64,000 bases of DNA from Rebecca billardiae RCC1528 (taxonomy: Eukaryota > Haptophyta), in NCBI GenBank assembly GCA_965240325.2, contig OZ251223.1, positions 2,232,001 through 2,296,000 on the forward strand, given 5' to 3'. Of the stretch, positions 53,113 through 63,563 are shown one piece after another (the first letter of the stretch is position 1; each line of letters starts with the position of its first letter). A model generated the notes under the pieces. The model had not been told where the DNA came from and ran no database searches. It saw nothing but the letters and a program-made list of their open reading frames with translations. Position numbers and translations under genes: made by a program.

Positions 53113-53981
53113 GTCTAGCCACTCCGCCATGCCCGGCTCGTACAAGGCGTCGGGTACGAATGGACTCTGGAGCTGGATGGTCGCGGCGCGCGGCGTCGTG
53201 GAGTAGACAGACCACAATGATCAATCATGGAACGATCAGGTTAGCTATGTTGGGATTTGAGCAACGAACGACAGCGGGCGCTGGCAGCGGCGTGGCGGTT
53301 GAGCTGCTGCCCGAGGTCGAGAGGGCGCCCGCGAGTCCCGTTTATAAGTTGGAGCGGGCGTCCAAGTAGTCGTTGATGAATCCCGTTTAGAAATAGAAGA
53401 GACGAGGACTGCGCGGCCGCGCGCGCACGATCGATCGCGACGCGCGGCGAGCAGACACGCGTCAGAGTGCGCCGCACCCGCGCGACGCACGGGCGCGAGG
53501 CGAGCGCGTATCTCAAACGATGAAGCGTGCGGGTTGACGCGACAGCGGCGAGAGCAAGAGACCATTGCATGAGGGGCGACGCGGCGAAGACAGATGATGA
53601 CGTCGCGCCGCCGAACGATCAGGCGGGGAGCCGGGCCACACAGACAGCCAGCGACCTTACCGAGCAGAGGGGCTGCGGCGACTGCGGTGCACCTCCTGCA
53701 GCGGAGCGTGCACCCGGCAGTGCCCGATGCAGGCGATTCCCTTGCCCAGCTCGGCGCCTTCGTCGTGAGCAGCCCCATGGCGCCCCCGAGAGTGAAGCCT
53801 GATCGATCCGATGTGAGCGGTAACCAACCGAGTCCTGCAGGTGCGCCGCTGTGGGCCAGATTGGCAGCGCACCAGGACTCCTGCGCGCGGCGGTGCGCAC
53901 AGGACAACGCAGGAATGCCGTGCGAGCCGGATTCTTGGCGTCGCTCATAGACACTCAGTTATAGGTTCCCTATAACGCCAC
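53113..53981 (+). repeat. Tandem segmental duplication, unit 2 (869 bp)
   Basis: Starts exactly where unit 1 ends and finishes with the same cgccac before an (AT)n run. Its central cassette (53338-53514, 177 bp) is unrelated to that of unit 1. Each unit ends in the hairpin gttataggttccctataac (53091-53109 and 53959-53977 region). Minus-strand frames over the shared half give the same peptide twice (MSCAHRRAQESWCAANLAHS) with different C-termini; I do not call them genes. Confidence 0.85.
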
Positions 53982-56011
53982 ATATATATATATATATATA
54001 TCGTCGTAATAGTAGTAGGCTACTACGACTCAGCCAATCGCGTTTTCCAATAATTCCGGATCGGAAGGACCGTACTCCGTGACCGTAGCCAATCAACGCG
54101 CACGCGCGCTGCCGGCAGCCATCGACGTCGCAGTCGATTTCATCACCCGACGAAGTAATTATATTGATGGCAACGCTTGATGAATTGATTGAATCTTGAT
54201 GACGAATTGCCGAATTCCGTGCTGCTATGCTCGGTATTAATTATATGATCGGCTACGCCGATCTTCGGGTAGTAAACAACGAAGTTGAGGGCGCACGGCC
54301 CTGTTTCTAGTTGTCGCGTTCTTCATCACCGAATCACGTTGCGCGCGCGCCCGGCGCGTCGCCGTGCACGAGGGCGACTGCGAGCACGGGCGAAAGGGGA
54401 GCACGGCGTCGCCCGTAGCATATGCCACCTCGCCATCGTCGCGGACTCGGGCGCTCGCAGATCTAAGCCTGTGGCTCGTCTCGTCGGTCGGGCAGTCAGG
54501 CATCCGTCGAGTGATGACTGCGTCAGACGACTGCGCGTTGCAGCCGCAGCCATACCGTACATAACTACGCTCTCAGCGGGACTACGCGCGAGTTGTTCTG
54601 CCTTCTAACGGTGCCGGCACGTGGCGCGATCCGATTCTGGCGTCATTATCACTTGACGACTCGACTGATCACGACGAGTGGCCCTTCTCAAGCAAGTGCA
54701 GCGCAGCATTAGAAGTATAGCCTACACTACTCGTCCGTCATCGTCTGGTTCCCCTGAGAAGTCTTCTGGAATGCATCAGCGACATGCTCCCGCAGCCTGG
54801 TCAGTGGTCCAAGCCAGTCACATCCGGCAGCCTGACATCATCCCACATGCCGCGCGGGCAGAGAGGCGCGCTATGCCCACGCGACTGGCTTCCTAGAAGC
54901 TGCCGTGACGGAACGAGTGTCAGCAGTGGACCGCCGGCCGGTGCCGCGCGCCGCACCGCCGGGCCCAATGGCAACGAACACCCGGTGGCCGGCGGTGCGG
55001 CCCTAGGCTAGTGCGGCGGATCTATCGCGTATAACGACCGGCAGTGACGCGCTCTGCACCACGTACATTCGGACGCGGCAATGAGCAGCATGCACCACCG
55101 TCCGGCCGTCTCAGGTCGCTGTCGTCGGCAGCCAGCCGGTGCCGGGCACGGTGGCGCCGGGCGCTCGCAGCTGAAGGACCGCGATCAAGGATTGATTGCC
55201 AAGTCGTCAGCCGACGACTGGGAAGTTGAGCCTGATGCTGCCCGCTGCCGGTTCGCGGGACGAATGACGAGCAGCCTATGGTCCGTTGCTGGCTCTGCCA
55301 GGCCACTGGCAGCCCCCAGGCGCAGGCTGCCTCCTCCGAGTCAAGCTCAGCAAGACAGGCCCCCGCCCAAACGACACTGCCCACCTCGCCAGGCAAATGT
55401 GCCTATCCTAGCACCAACTGGCAGGCAGGCTCAGCCTGCGCAGCGGAGCACGCTACCCCTGCAAAGAGCAGCAGGAAGAGGCGCGCACTGAACGACACCT
55501 CCCCAGGCGTATATTAGCCATCGCCACCACTCTGCTTGCGTCCTACAGCGGCCCACGCCCTGACTTGATGCCCGATGTCGCACACATGTCTGACATACCC
55601 CCCTCTGCCTCCATAGCAGCACGAGTGAAATACAGGCGCCTCACAGCCAGGGCCAGTGGCCCAGACCCCTGCCCAGCTACTGTGGGCTCGCTGACAGTCC
55701 CCTCCGTCCCCTTCCCGGCCTTCCCCGCACAGGGATCGGCTAGAGGCTGGCCCTCTGCCCACACTGGGGCACCCTAGGGGGTGCCCCGTCTGCCGACTCG
55801 GCTCACACTCTGACGATGATCTCGAATTGCAAGGCAGTGCACTGCTTGTACCTGGGACCACCCCACAGTGTTGGGCTTGTATGCTGTTGGCAATGGCATA
55901 CCCCCGCCCCCTCTCACTCTCTGGAGGCGGGCTGTCCACAGTGGAGTGGTGTCAAGGCGCTAGGTGTCTCCGGGTCAGTGGACCGAGTGGTTTGAGGTCA
56001 CACTGGGTCGC

Positions 56012-56052
56012 CGCCAGTCTGATCACCCGGAGCCCGTTATAAAGGGGAATTT
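56012..56052 (+). repeat. 41-bp motif shared with 12841-12881, copy 2
   Basis: Identical to copy 1 except one base (ccagt for ccagc). The surrounding DNA is different on both sides. Confidence 0.65.
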
Positions 56053-56356
56053 GTTAGAACTTAGGTAGAGATGTCTTTGTCCTATTTGAGTTCGCATTCT
56101 TCTATTACTTACTATCCAAAAGAATAAGGGGCAGTACAAACGCAATCATTGGCAGCGATATGCGGTGTCTATGCGTAACTTTTCACATCTAAATCAACGA
56201 CCTACAAAAATCCCCAAAATCCTGCGCGCATCCTCTTTTTTGATTTTGCGGAGCACGTGCGCCGCCCCCCCCCTCGGCTTTCGCTCACGCTCAGACCTTT
56301 CGGGGGGGGGGGGGGGGGTGCGCCATAATAAGCTTGCTGATCGTAGCAGACAAGCA

Positions 56357-56413
56357 GTCTGATGCGGCTACAATACGGCCGACCGACTGCCGGTCTGATG
56401 CGGCTACAATACG
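56357..56413 (+). repeat. 21-bp direct repeat pair
   Basis: gtctgatgcggctacaatac(g) at 56357-56377 and 56393-56413, each followed by a ggccgaccg motif. Confidence 0.7.
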
Positions 56414-56603
56414 CCTACGGCCGACCGCGATTTCATCTGGATGCGGCGGGTGACGACTCCGCGAGTCCGATTCCGACGTCGGAGTCGGTTACTGCTCCAG
56501 ACAGACCTAGCTATTATAATGTTTAAATAGTTCAGTGAAGCCTACTCATCATTAATTAGTGTCAGTACTTACCGGCCGATGATACCGAATCGATCTCATG
56601 TTA

Positions 56604-57392
56604 CTACGATTCGGTCGACTCATACAGCGGCACACGACCACGCAATGCTACCGCCCTGCTCTTGGTGGGAGAAATCCTTGACGACGAGCCCGAGCGCCGC
56701 TTCATGAGAGCCAACTCGGGTGGTGGTGGCTGCCATCGCCTCGACCACAGCTTGGATGGCGAGTCTGGGGACATGAGCTGGCGCGGCATGTGCAGGACAT
56801 CCACGGAGGCGGCAGCGGCCGACGGCTGCAGTATCGTGCGCAGGGCGCGTGTCCACTGGTAGAGCTCGAACCGCGTGCCCACGCGGAACACGTAGCGCAG
56901 CATCTCACCGTGCACCCTGGACGGGTCGATGAAGTCGACTGCAAACACGTGCCGCCGCCGCCAGGTGGCAATGACCGCCACTCTTCGCATGTGCGCGTAC
57001 GGCAGGCCTTTGATCACGGTAGAGGCGCCATGCATCTTGTGCTCCGGAATCTCCTCGCGCGTCCAGCAAAGTCCTTTGTCGCTGAGAAAGGCGTATCGTC
57101 GCGAGCCAAAGGCCTGGAATCCAAAGCCAGCGTAAGGCGAGTACTTCACCACCGCGCCGCGAGTCGTCTGCATATACGACCTTCGCCGCCTCTCCGCCGC
57201 GAGCTCAGCCCACACCATGCGGCCTGCGCGTCGCCAACGGTGCGCCGCACGTCGTCGGCGCGCCGCACGCTGCCGCCTCAACGCGTTGAAGGCCACACCA
57301 ACGTAGATCATCGATCGAGCCACGTCGACCAACTCGCCCTCCGGGAGCGCCAGTGCGCGCCTCGCGCGCGGCGCCGCCACGGCATTCCCCAT
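56604..57392 (-). CDS. Myristoylation-motif PH-domain protein
   Basis: The product has 262 residues. I start it at ATG 57392, not at the in-frame 57668, because the N-terminus MGNAVAAP is a typical N-myristoylation signal, while the upstream extension is low-quality and overlaps the divergent gene. A helical Arg-rich segment (LVDVARSMIYVGVAFNALRR) precedes a PH-like domain at about 72-190: YMQTTRGAVVKYSPYAGFGF, RRYAFLSDKGLCWTR, VFAVDFIDPS, and the closing helix with the conserved Trp, FELYQWTRALRTILQ. The Ser/Arg-rich tail is disordered. It probably binds membrane phosphoinositides next to a lipid anchor. Divergent from the complex I-like gene with 242 bp between. Confidence 0.75.
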   Translation of the reverse strand: MGNAVAAPRARRALALPEGELVDVARSMIYVGVAFNALRRQRAARRRRAAHRWRRAGRMVWAELAAERRRRSYMQTTRGAVVKYSPYAGFGFQAFGSRRYAFLSDKGLCWTREEIPEHKMHGASTVIKGLPYAHMRRVAVIATWRRRHVFAVDFIDPSRVHGEMLRYVFRVGTRFELYQWTRALRTILQPSAAAASVDVLHMPRQLMSPDSPSKLWSRRWQPPPPELALMKRRSGSSSRISPTKSRAVALRGRVPLYESTES

Positions 57393-57634
57393 GCAAGCCT
57401 GCTCGAAAAGGGGCGGACCTGGCCGGGCTTCCTGGGACCGCTGGTCACCCCTTTGTGCCTCTCCGGAGGCTACGGGGCGAACGGCGGAGGAAATGTTCTT
57501 TCGCGCGCGGGAAATCGATGAGCCGGTGATTTGTTTTTTTTGATATAATAAAAGTGGCCCGCGCCGGAAGGCGCGCGGGCGGCCGGACCGGACCGCAGTG
57601 GCAAGCTTGCCGTGACCGAAGGACTCGCGGCGCC

Positions 57635-58094
57635 ATGGGGGCAGGCTCGAAATTTCCGTAAGGCGCATTCGTTCGCGCGTTGCAGCCGATCATGGCTCTG
57701 AGCGCCTGGCGCCCTGCTGACCCTACGCCTTTGGTGCCCTGGACACCCTCTCTTCCTCGCGCGCAGGTACCCCAAGTGGGTGTGGACACCCTACGGTGGC
57801 TGGTGGTGTGAGCCGCCGAATTGGCGGGCGAACACGGCCATAGCCATGGCCGGGCTCTTCGTGACTCTGGGGTGCATCTTCTCCTTGTCCGCCTCAGTCG
57901 AGGTGCGCTGCATACACGCCGCCGTGCCCTGCGCCAGCCAGCTGCGGCTGTCTAACATTCTCCACGTGCGCCTCCTCTGTACGCGCGTCGCGCAGCGGAG
58001 GCCAAACCCACCAGTCCGGCCCATCCCGTCCGAGGCCTGGTCGAAGTGGGCTATCGTCGACCGTGCCAACGGCGAGGCGCGCAAGACATGGTGA
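57635..58094 (+). CDS. Small one-TM protein resembling a mitochondrial complex I subunit (three exons)
   Basis: Exons 57635-57657 (23 nt), 57767-57902 and 57996-58094 give 85 residues: MGAGSKFP, then YPKWVWTPYGGWWCEPPNW, RANTAIAMAGLFVTLGCIFS (the membrane segment), SASVERRPNPPVRPIPSEAW and SKWAIVDRANGEARKTW. Intron 1 (57658-57766) starts GTAAGG and ends CGCGCAG; intron 2 (57903-57995) starts GTGCGC. The order PYPKxVW-GGW-PxNWxxNTAI, one TM, then PSxxWSK matches a small accessory subunit of mitochondrial complex I that I know from fungi and other eukaryotes. The exact orthologue is not certain. A GTGAGT right at the last codons (58091) could also be a donor to a further exon. Confidence 0.7.
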
Positions 58095-59860
58095 GTGCTG
58101 CGCTATACGTCCCCCACTACGCCAGCCGGGCGTGGGGCGCGCACTTTGGCACCACTGCGCAACGCTGGTGCCTGGATTTCTTCCGATTCAGAGACGGCGA
58201 GCCTGCCGTGCGTTCTCGCGCGACCAGTCACCTGAAAGGCGCCCCATACGCCATGCTGAGCATGCGGCGGACGACCTACCCAATCACGGCGGAGAATTCC
58301 GTCTCCGACGCACAGTTCGATCCACACGCTGGCCGCGTGGCGCCATCCGACGCGCTGTTCGGCAACGCGGCAGCGGCTGCGGCCCGCGGCCGGCCGGACT
58401 CGGAGGCCGTTGCCCTTCCTCGGAGTCTTAACGACGACCGCAGTGAGCCTCAGCCCGAGCATCAGCCGAACAATCTGCGACGATGATGAGTGTGCAGACT
58501 ATGAAGTCCGCCTACTGTGTCTGCCTCACATATGTCTGGCCCGATCTGCCAGTCCTCACTCCGATCCGCCCGCCCCGGAGGTGACGAGTCCGATCTGGAT
58601 TCTGGGCCCGCCCGCCGCGCGGACTTGTGACGATACGACGANNNNNNNNNNNNNNNNNNNNNNNNNNNNNNNNNNNNNNNNNNNNNNNNNNNNNNNNNNN
58701 NNNNNNNNNNNNNNNNNNNNNNNNNNNNNNNNNNNNNNNNNACGAGAATTTCGGAGTTGTGTGTTGAACATTTGTTACCATCCGGTCCGCGGTTGACCGG
58801 TAACTACTCGGTAGTACAATAAGTACACTCCTCACAGTCTCACTCACCGATGCCAGTCACCGAGTGCGGCAGTCCTGACTGAGACTGAGTCCGTCACCGG
58901 TCCGGGCAGACCAGGAGTGAGGAGAGTCCGCGGGGGCTGTCCGCGCCGCGGTACTAGCTTGAGTAGCTAGGCCGGGCCCGGGACAACTCGCGGTCGTTAA
59001 TACTCCGTACGTACTCGGGGCTCATGAGTCAGTCGCTGCCGGTCTGTCCATGACGCGGGCCCAGCAGGGCCAGGCCCGCCAACGGCTAAGGTGGCAGGTC
59101 CAGGACTCTTCGGGGGCTATGTGCTATGAGTCAGGGCCGCCCGGCTCTGCATCATCTCACATCTGATTACTTTTAGTTTTATTATAACTAACTACGACAT
59201 TTTTGATTGGATTTATTAGAAGAGGTCAATATTAATAACGCACGCGCTGTACCTATACGCGTACGGTACTACATTTTAAATATGTCGCTCGGATTAGACC
59301 GAGTAATGACTTGTAACTAACTAAACTAACTCGGAAATAACTAATAAGTAACCGTGCCAACCGACACCGTCATCCGATACTCGATAGTGTCTCGGGGTCA
59401 GTGACTTCACACTGAGACCGCCTGCACCCGAGCGGCGAGCCGAGTCGCCGCGCGGCACCGCGCGGTCGGTCAGGCTCAGCGTTCCGACTCGTCCAACTCC
59501 TAGGCCGGCCGCGATTCCTGGCGAAGGCCGATTGGCGATTGGCCCACTGGACCGCATATCGATCTCGCCGGGTCACTCCGACGACTCTGGGCCGACGTGG
59601 CTGCGCTGCGGCGGCAGCCAGCGCAGCTTGCAGCTGGGCGCCTTGGTCACTTGTTGACCGTGCGGCTGGCCGACAGGCTGGCACGCAAACCGAGTCGTCG
59701 CTGATGTTGTCCTTGAATGCTGATGCGTTGCTCTGTGTCTGCCATGGCGCTTGCCGCTGTGTCTGCCGTGGCGCTTGCCGCCGCACAACATCAGCACCGG
59801 CATGTCCTGACGGTGCGCGGTATCGGCCCCCACCGTCACTCGCACATCCCGGGCCCATGC
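58095..59860. other. 1.8-kb stretch around an assembly gap; no confident gene
   Basis: A plus-strand frame at 58088-58486 (YPITAENSVSDAQFDPHAGR) overlaps the end of the previous gene and has no domain. After the gap the DNA is AT-rich (59160-59400). Frames at 59370-60236 on the minus strand merely overlap the methyltransferase gene. Confidence 0.5.
58642..58741. other. Assembly gap (100 N)
   Basis: A run of exactly 100 unknown bases, the usual placeholder for a scaffold join of unknown size. Any gene model crossing it would be unreliable. Confidence 1.
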
Positions 59861-60448
59861 TCAGAACCAGCTGCCCCAGCGAGGCGTCGTGGACGTGTAC
59901 TGCTTCCACTGGCGCGGGAAGCCCTTTGAGAGCAGCTTCTCCTCTGCGGGGATCACGATCTTGGAGAGGTAGGCGGGGAATAGCGGCGAGACGACCAGGA
60001 GTGCGATCGAGTCCAGCAGCACCGCGAGCGCTGGGATGAGTGGCCACGTGGCATCGTACAGCGGGTTTCTCGAGCGCTCGAAGGGGCCGGTCGTGACGAG
60101 ACCCTTGACCGGCGTGAAGCGGATCCCGGTCTGCTTGGTGGACAACTCGTCCTCGACCATGCGCTTCATGTTGAGCTGGTACGCGATCGCCAAGGCGAAG
60201 AGCGCGAGGCGGAGAGGGAACATCTTCAGGGGCCACGGCAGAAATCGCCAGCGTCCGAACATGCCCTGCAGGATCAGGCCAAGTACCACCACCAGCAACG
60301 CCGCGAGGGGCGGAAACACTGGGATCTCGCCACCGAGGCCCACGCTCAGCTGGGGCGACCCAGAACTTGGCGCCGATGGCGCCACGAAGGAGAAGTTGTA
60401 CAGCCAGTCAGCGAAGTGCTGCGCTTCGTAGAGGGGGTTGGCCGACAT
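59861..60448 (-). CDS. ICMT/PEMT-family membrane methyltransferase-like protein
   Basis: The product has 195 residues from ATG 60448. Three or four membrane helices are visible (FPPLAALLVVVLGLILQGMF, PLRLALFALAIAYQL, LIPALAVLLDSIALLVV with LFPAYLS). The conserved C-terminal module of the isoprenylcysteine/phospholipid methyltransferase superfamily is present: KGLVTTGPFERSRNPLYDA, then VIPAEEKLLSKGFPRQWKQY ending in PRW. In this family the RNPxY and EE...Y...PR motifs bind S-adenosylmethionine at the membrane face. The substrate is unknown. Divergent from the ankyrin-MYND gene with 295 bp between. A longer frame to 60553 runs into the shared promoter. Confidence 0.8.
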   Translation of the reverse strand: MSANPLYEAQHFADWLYNFSFVAPSAPSSGSPQLSVGLGGEIPVFPPLAALLVVVLGLILQGMFGRWRFLPWPLKMFPLRLALFALAIAYQLNMKRMVEDELSTKQTGIRFTPVKGLVTTGPFERSRNPLYDATWPLIPALAVLLDSIALLVVSPLFPAYLSKIVIPAEEKLLSKGFPRQWKQYTSTTPRWGSWF

Positions 60449-60541
60449 GATATCTCGCAATGTGCCGTGCTCCGAAGGCGTTCGCCGGGATGTGGGGGGT
60501 GTGCCGACCGTCGTTCGGGACGGGCGACCGACGAAAGCGCC

Positions 60542-60641
60542 GAGAAATCTCAAATCGGAAATCGATCGACCGAAACCGAAAAATGCGGAGGCGACCGAAA
60601 GCGGCTGTCAGAGAAATCTCAATAAATCGGAAATCGACCGA
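60542..60641 (+). promoter_or_regulatory. Direct repeat in a divergent promoter (60542-60571 and 60611-60641)
   Basis: Two copies of gagaaatctcaaatcggaaa followed by tcgaYcgacc, 69 bp apart, lie between two divergent start codons (60448 and 60744). The core tcggaaatcga with flanking gaccgaaa motifs could be sites for a shared regulator. Confidence 0.5.
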
Positions 60642-60743
60642 CGTCGCGCCGAACTCCGCCGTGCCGCGGTACGAGCGAGGGCGCCTGGCCGTGAGGACGG
60701 CACGGCCGCGGAGCCTGCGAGCGTGCCGCCCGCCGGTAGCGAC

Positions 60744-62885
60744 ATGGCGGGGCTATTCCCGCCCGAGTTCGAGCAGCTCTTCAGGCAGATCCGCGACAAC
60801 ATGCCGCCAGGCGGCTACCCGGGCATGGGCGACTTTCCGGGCATGGGCAGCTCTCCGCCGCCGCCGCCGGCCCACGCGCCGGCCCACGGAGAAATCGTCG
60901 GCATGATCCATGCGATGGAGCGCGCCGGTCGGCCAGAGGAGGCGATGCTGCTGCAGCTGAGTAACATGGCCTTCAGCGACCCGCGCCATCGCTCGCGCAC
61001 CTTTGGTGACCCGCTCGTCGACCGGCTGATGAGCATCCTCCGCGAGCGCTACGCCGACCCCGAGTCCGACTTCCGCGCCAACTTCGAGCAGCGGACCTCG
61101 AAGCAGCTGCAGCGCGAGTTCGGGCTGGATGACGACGACGCGCTCACGCTGTACAACACGGTGACCAACAGCACGCGCTCGCCGCCAATGCCAGAGCGCG
61201 TCGCGGTCGTGCGCGCCATCCTGGACAAGTACTCGCTGCCCGCGGACGTGCCGCTGGGCAAGGGGTACGGCGAGACGCTGCTCGGCGAGGCGATCGACGC
61301 CTGTCGCGAGGACGAGCTGGGGATGGTGCGCTTCCTAATCGAGGAGCGCGGCGCGGACCCGACCATCTCGAACCACTTTGGCGACACCGCGCTCAGCGGC
61401 GCCGTGCGCGCGGCCAAGTGGGCAGTGGCTCGCTACCTGTGCGAGACCGTCCCTGAGGCGGCGATGCGCCCAATGCTGGCGGCGCGCACGAACACGGGCT
61501 TCTGCGCGCTGCGGCTGTGCGCGATTAACATCAGCTCGACGAGCTACGCGCAGGTGGACGAGGCGCTCGACGTCTTCCGCACGCTCGTGCGCCGCGGCGC
61601 GCCGCTCAACCGGGTCTCCTTCTCCGGCGGGTGCGTCGTGGCGAGCTTGCTCGAGGAGCCGGAGCGGAAGATGCGCCTGGCGAGCCATGAGCCGCGCGGC
61701 GAGCGCGGCCGGCGCGCGGTCGCATCGTGGCGCGGCGCGGAGGGCGCGCTGCGCGCCCTCTTCACCGGCGAGCGCGCGCACGAGATCGACATGACGCTCG
61801 CAATCAAGCACATGCGCGCGCCCAGCACGCTCGCTGAGGAGGCGGTCCGCTGCGCCGACCCGTCGTGCCGCGGGCTCGTGCTGCGCGCGGCCGCGGAGCG
61901 CGAGCGCGAGCGGCCGGGCAGCGGCGACCCGGACAACGTGCTGCAGCTGCGCGCGGGCGCGTCGCGCGGCAGCGTGCGCCATGGCTCGCTGCTGGGCGGG
62001 AGCCACGTGCCGCGCTCGGACCCGCCGGCCAACGCGTGTGCCAACTGCGCGCGCTCGCCGACGGCGCTGCGCTGCAGCGGCTGCGCGTACGCGCGCTACT
62101 GCAGCAAGGAGTGCCAGCGCGAGCACTGGGCCAAGCCGAGCGGCGCGCACCGGCGCGAGTGCGCCTCGGCCAAGCACAGGCTGCGACGCACCGTGCAGGT
62201 GCTCAGGCACGCGAACGGCGCGGACGTGGCGGACCCGCAGCACCTGCGGCGCGGCACGCACTACGGGTACAGCTGAGCGAGCACGTGCGGCCAGGCGGCC
62301 TTGGCGCGCGCCGATGGGCGCTCCGAGTGCGCGTGCGTCACGGCGCGCCGGCCGTGCCTCGGCAGCTGCCCACACCACGCGGAGACCAACCCGTTCAACA
62401 GCGCGCGCCTCACGACAGGCGAGGTGGTGAGCGAGCTCTCCGCGTGTGCGCGCGCGCACCTGCCGCTGGTGTGCGCGCTCACACCCGAGCAGCTGGCCGC
62501 GCGCTACCCGCTCGCGTGCATCGAGCGCTGGGGGAACCACGCCGGCGAGCACTCGGTCGCAGACGGCCGATCCGACGTGCCGCTGCGCGAGCTGCTCGGC
62601 GAGAGCTTCGACGGGTGCGAGTGGTGCGCGGCCGACGGGGAGCAGCACTTCTGCTTCTGCATGGGGACGGCCGTGAACAACAACCTCGTGGAGCACTGCA
62701 CCTTCTGCGGGCGCTGCTTCTACGAGTGCCACGAGTTCTCGCACTGCGCGCTCTGCCGGCACAAGGAGCCCGACGTGTGGGATGATGCGCGCAGCGACGT
62801 GAACGCGCCGGAAGCGCTGTGGGCGTTCGAGGAGCCGTCGTGGGAGGCGCGCGGGCTTGCGCGGGAGGGCTACTGGGGCTACTAG
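60744..62885 (+). CDS. Ankyrin-type/MYND-finger protein with Cys-rich C-terminal domain; one inferred intron
   Basis: ATG 60744 starts MAGLFPPEFEQLFRQIRDNM. Residues about 165-300 contain ankyrin-like helices (GEAIDACREDELGMVRFLIE, FGDTALSGAVRAAKWAVARY). A MYND zinc finger at 432-473 is complete: CANCARSPTALRCSGCAYAR, YCSKECQREHW, H, C. The frame meets TGA at 62274-62276, but the same frame continues with clearly coding sequence (HAETNPFNSARLTTGEVVSE, PEQLAARYPLACIERWGNHA, a Cys-rich block HCTFCGRCFYECHEFSHCAL) to a stop at 62885. A 99-nt GTACAG ... CGGCAG intron (62267-62365) removes the stop in frame, giving 680 residues. MYND fingers bind proline-rich peptides; the Cys-rich block probably binds zinc. 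Alternatively translation stops at 62276 after 510 residues. Confidence 0.78.
62267..62365 (+). other. Inferred intron containing the in-frame stop of the ANK-MYND gene
   Basis: It starts GTACAGCTGAGC, ends GCCTCGGCAG and is 99 nt, a multiple of three. The join gives GTHYG-CPHHAETN. No ATG precedes the downstream coding block in its frame, which argues against a separate gene. Confidence 0.55.
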
Positions 62886-62999
62886 TTAGTGTACTAGCTT
62901 TCTGCTCGTGGACCACGGTCGTCGTCACTACCAGCACTGGCATGCAGGCAGTCTGCTGCTGCTGACGATCGACGATGTCAGAAATATATATATATATAT

Positions 63000-63563
63000 A
63001 TGCTGACCATCTCGCTGAGCCAGTCGCGCTACAGGGTGAGCGACGGCCGCAACGGTGCGGTGCGCCACCGCGCGGAACTCGTCCCGCGCGAGCGGCGCAA
63101 GCAGCTGCAGCTCCTCGACCGCGAGGTCTACGGCACGCTTGAGGGCCAGGTGGGCCCATACGAGGCGCGGCTCGACACCTTCCCCGCGATCGTCCCGATT
63201 GTCGTGGGGGCGTTCGGCGAGTGGAGCGCGGAGGTGGACCTCACCCTCAAGAAGATCGCCAAGATGGGGCGGGACACGTGGCGCGCGCGCCTCAGCGCGC
63301 CCTCGCGCCCCGCCGCCGAGCGCGCGCTGCTCGGCACCATGCGGCGCGAGCTGGGCATGCGCTGCCTGCGTGGCCAGGCCAAGATGCTCATCGCCCGCGC
63401 GCGCATGGCGCACGTGCGCCCGGGGGCACGCGCCCGCGGGGGCGCTGCATACGACGACTACTTCGAGACGACGGCTGACGACGCGTGGCACCGCGACCAC
63501 CGCGGTGGCGCGTGCGCGTCGACGCCAGACGGTGCGTCGAGCTTCCGCTCGGCGATGGAGTGA
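63000..63563 (+). CDS. Retroelement-type ORF fragment
   Basis: The 187-residue frame starts directly after an (AT)n run (62984-63000). It reads RERRKQLQLLDREVYGTLEG, FPAIVPIVVGAFGEWSAEVD, LTLKKIAKMGRDTWRARLSA, then MRRELGMRCLRGQAKMLIAR. The phrase IVPIVVGAFGEWS followed by a helical basic region resembles the C-terminal part of polyproteins from non-LTR retroelements in algal genomes, after the reverse transcriptase. If so this is a 5'-truncated copy, as is usual for such elements. The assignment rests on memory of the motif and is tentative; it might be a small host gene. Confidence 0.45.
   Translation: MLTISLSQSRYRVSDGRNGAVRHRAELVPRERRKQLQLLDREVYGTLEGQVGPYEARLDTFPAIVPIVVGAFGEWSAEVDLTLKKIAKMGRDTWRARLSAPSRPAAERALLGTMRRELGMRCLRGQAKMLIARARMAHVRPGARARGGAAYDDYFETTADDAWHRDHRGGACASTPDGASSFRSAME

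Larger units (their letters stand above)
53982..56603. other. 2.6-kb stretch without a confident gene
   Basis: It begins with an (AT)n run. From 54.7 to 56.0 kb the base composition differs from the neighbours: more mixed, C-rich, less CpG-heavy. Short frames (for example MVRCWLCQATGSPQAQAASS at 55278) are scattered on both strands. This may be a decayed mobile element, as it ends at the 41-bp motif shared with 12841. A poly-G tract lies at about 56302-56318. Confidence 0.45.

Noticed and set aside
52559-53907. Duplicate minus-strand ORFs sharing an N-terminus (MSCAHRRAQESW)
   Set aside because: They follow from the tandem duplication; no domain, and the plus strand is equally open.
58088-58486. 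Hypothetical plus-strand ORF after the complex I-like gene
   Set aside because: Overlaps the previous stop, its ATG coincides with a donor-like GTGAGT, and no family is visible.
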